Source: Lachnospiraceae bacterium UBA3850 (lineage in GTDB: Bacteria; Bacillota; Clostridia; Lachnospirales; Lachnospiraceae). Taken from it: DNA of 64,000 nt. The stretch lies in NCBI GenBank assembly GCA_002392655.1, contig DGHK01000016.1:48327-112326 (forward strand). Direction: 5' to 3'. A program made the position numbers and the translations under genes. Of this stretch, positions 63,970 through 64,000 are shown one piece after another (the first letter of the stretch is position 1; the number at the start of each line of letters is the position of its first letter). Under the pieces are notes generated by a model, which had not been told where the DNA came from, did no database searches, and saw only the letters and a program-made list of their open reading frames with translations.

Positions 63970-64000
63970 AATTTTAAAAATATAAAAATTTTTTTAAATC

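Overview
The window looks like a chromosomal segment of an anaerobic, low-to-mid GC Gram-positive bacterium of the Clostridia, most probably a Lachnospiraceae relative (Butyrivibrio/Coprococcus/Roseburia type). The reasons are the SufCBDSU order with SufU in place of SufE, the absence of any outer-membrane gene in a type IV pilus locus, strong GGAGG ribosome binding sites, frequent TTG/GTG starts, and choline-type cell-wall repeats. Nearly all genes lie on the + strand in tightly packed operons. I see no rRNA, tRNA, insertion sequence, prophage or CRISPR array.

0-11 kb: a truncated alpha/beta hydrolase, a LicC-like phosphocholine cytidylyltransferase, a convergent flavin reductase, a short repeat island, dihydroorotase (pyrC), an ABC ATPase with a large FtsX-type permease, a YhaO/YhaN-like nuclease/ATPase pair whose catalytic motifs are eroded, and an amidohydrolase. 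11-26 kb: a suf iron-sulfur operon interrupted by a PAS-CPBP membrane protein and an HD-GYP sensor, then PAP2 phosphatase, pgeF, a lipoprotein resembling an MTA/SAH nucleosidase without its catalytic residues, an acyltransferase, a YitT protein, and an IMP dehydrogenase strikingly like that of the protist Tritrichomonas foetus. 26-28.8 kb: a convergent lipase, an XRE-nucleotidyltransferase gene with three evenly spaced operators, and an acidic multi-pass membrane protein.

28.8-50.9 kb is the most distinctive region, a 22-kb type IV pilus locus. It starts with two giant prepilin-like proteins: 1113 aa with BspA-type leucine-rich repeats and 2320 aa with GLUG-like glycine repeats. A PilX/GspK-like protein, two small pseudopilins, a leaderless pilin-like protein, a prepilin peptidase reduced to its N-terminal domain, and a secreted transglutaminase with wall-binding repeats follow. 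A second promoter drives pilC, a fused pilM-pilN, pilO and pilB, and a third drives the major pilin gene. No pilT retraction ATPase or complete prepilin peptidase is present here. The apparent design is a pilus carrying very large surface-exposed adhesin-like tips.

50.9-64 kb: an autoregulated HTH gene with a HipA-like stub, a 3D-SGNH wall enzyme, threonine synthase, a complete preQ0 set (queD, queE, folE, queC), a lipid kinase, a surface polysaccharide cluster (priming sugar transferase and two GT2 enzymes), a membrane protein paired with a solute-binding/VWA fusion, and on the - strand a 61-aa peptide with a double-glycine leader followed by a four-cysteine zinc-ribbon-like core.

All functional calls rest on reading motifs by eye. 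No database search was available.
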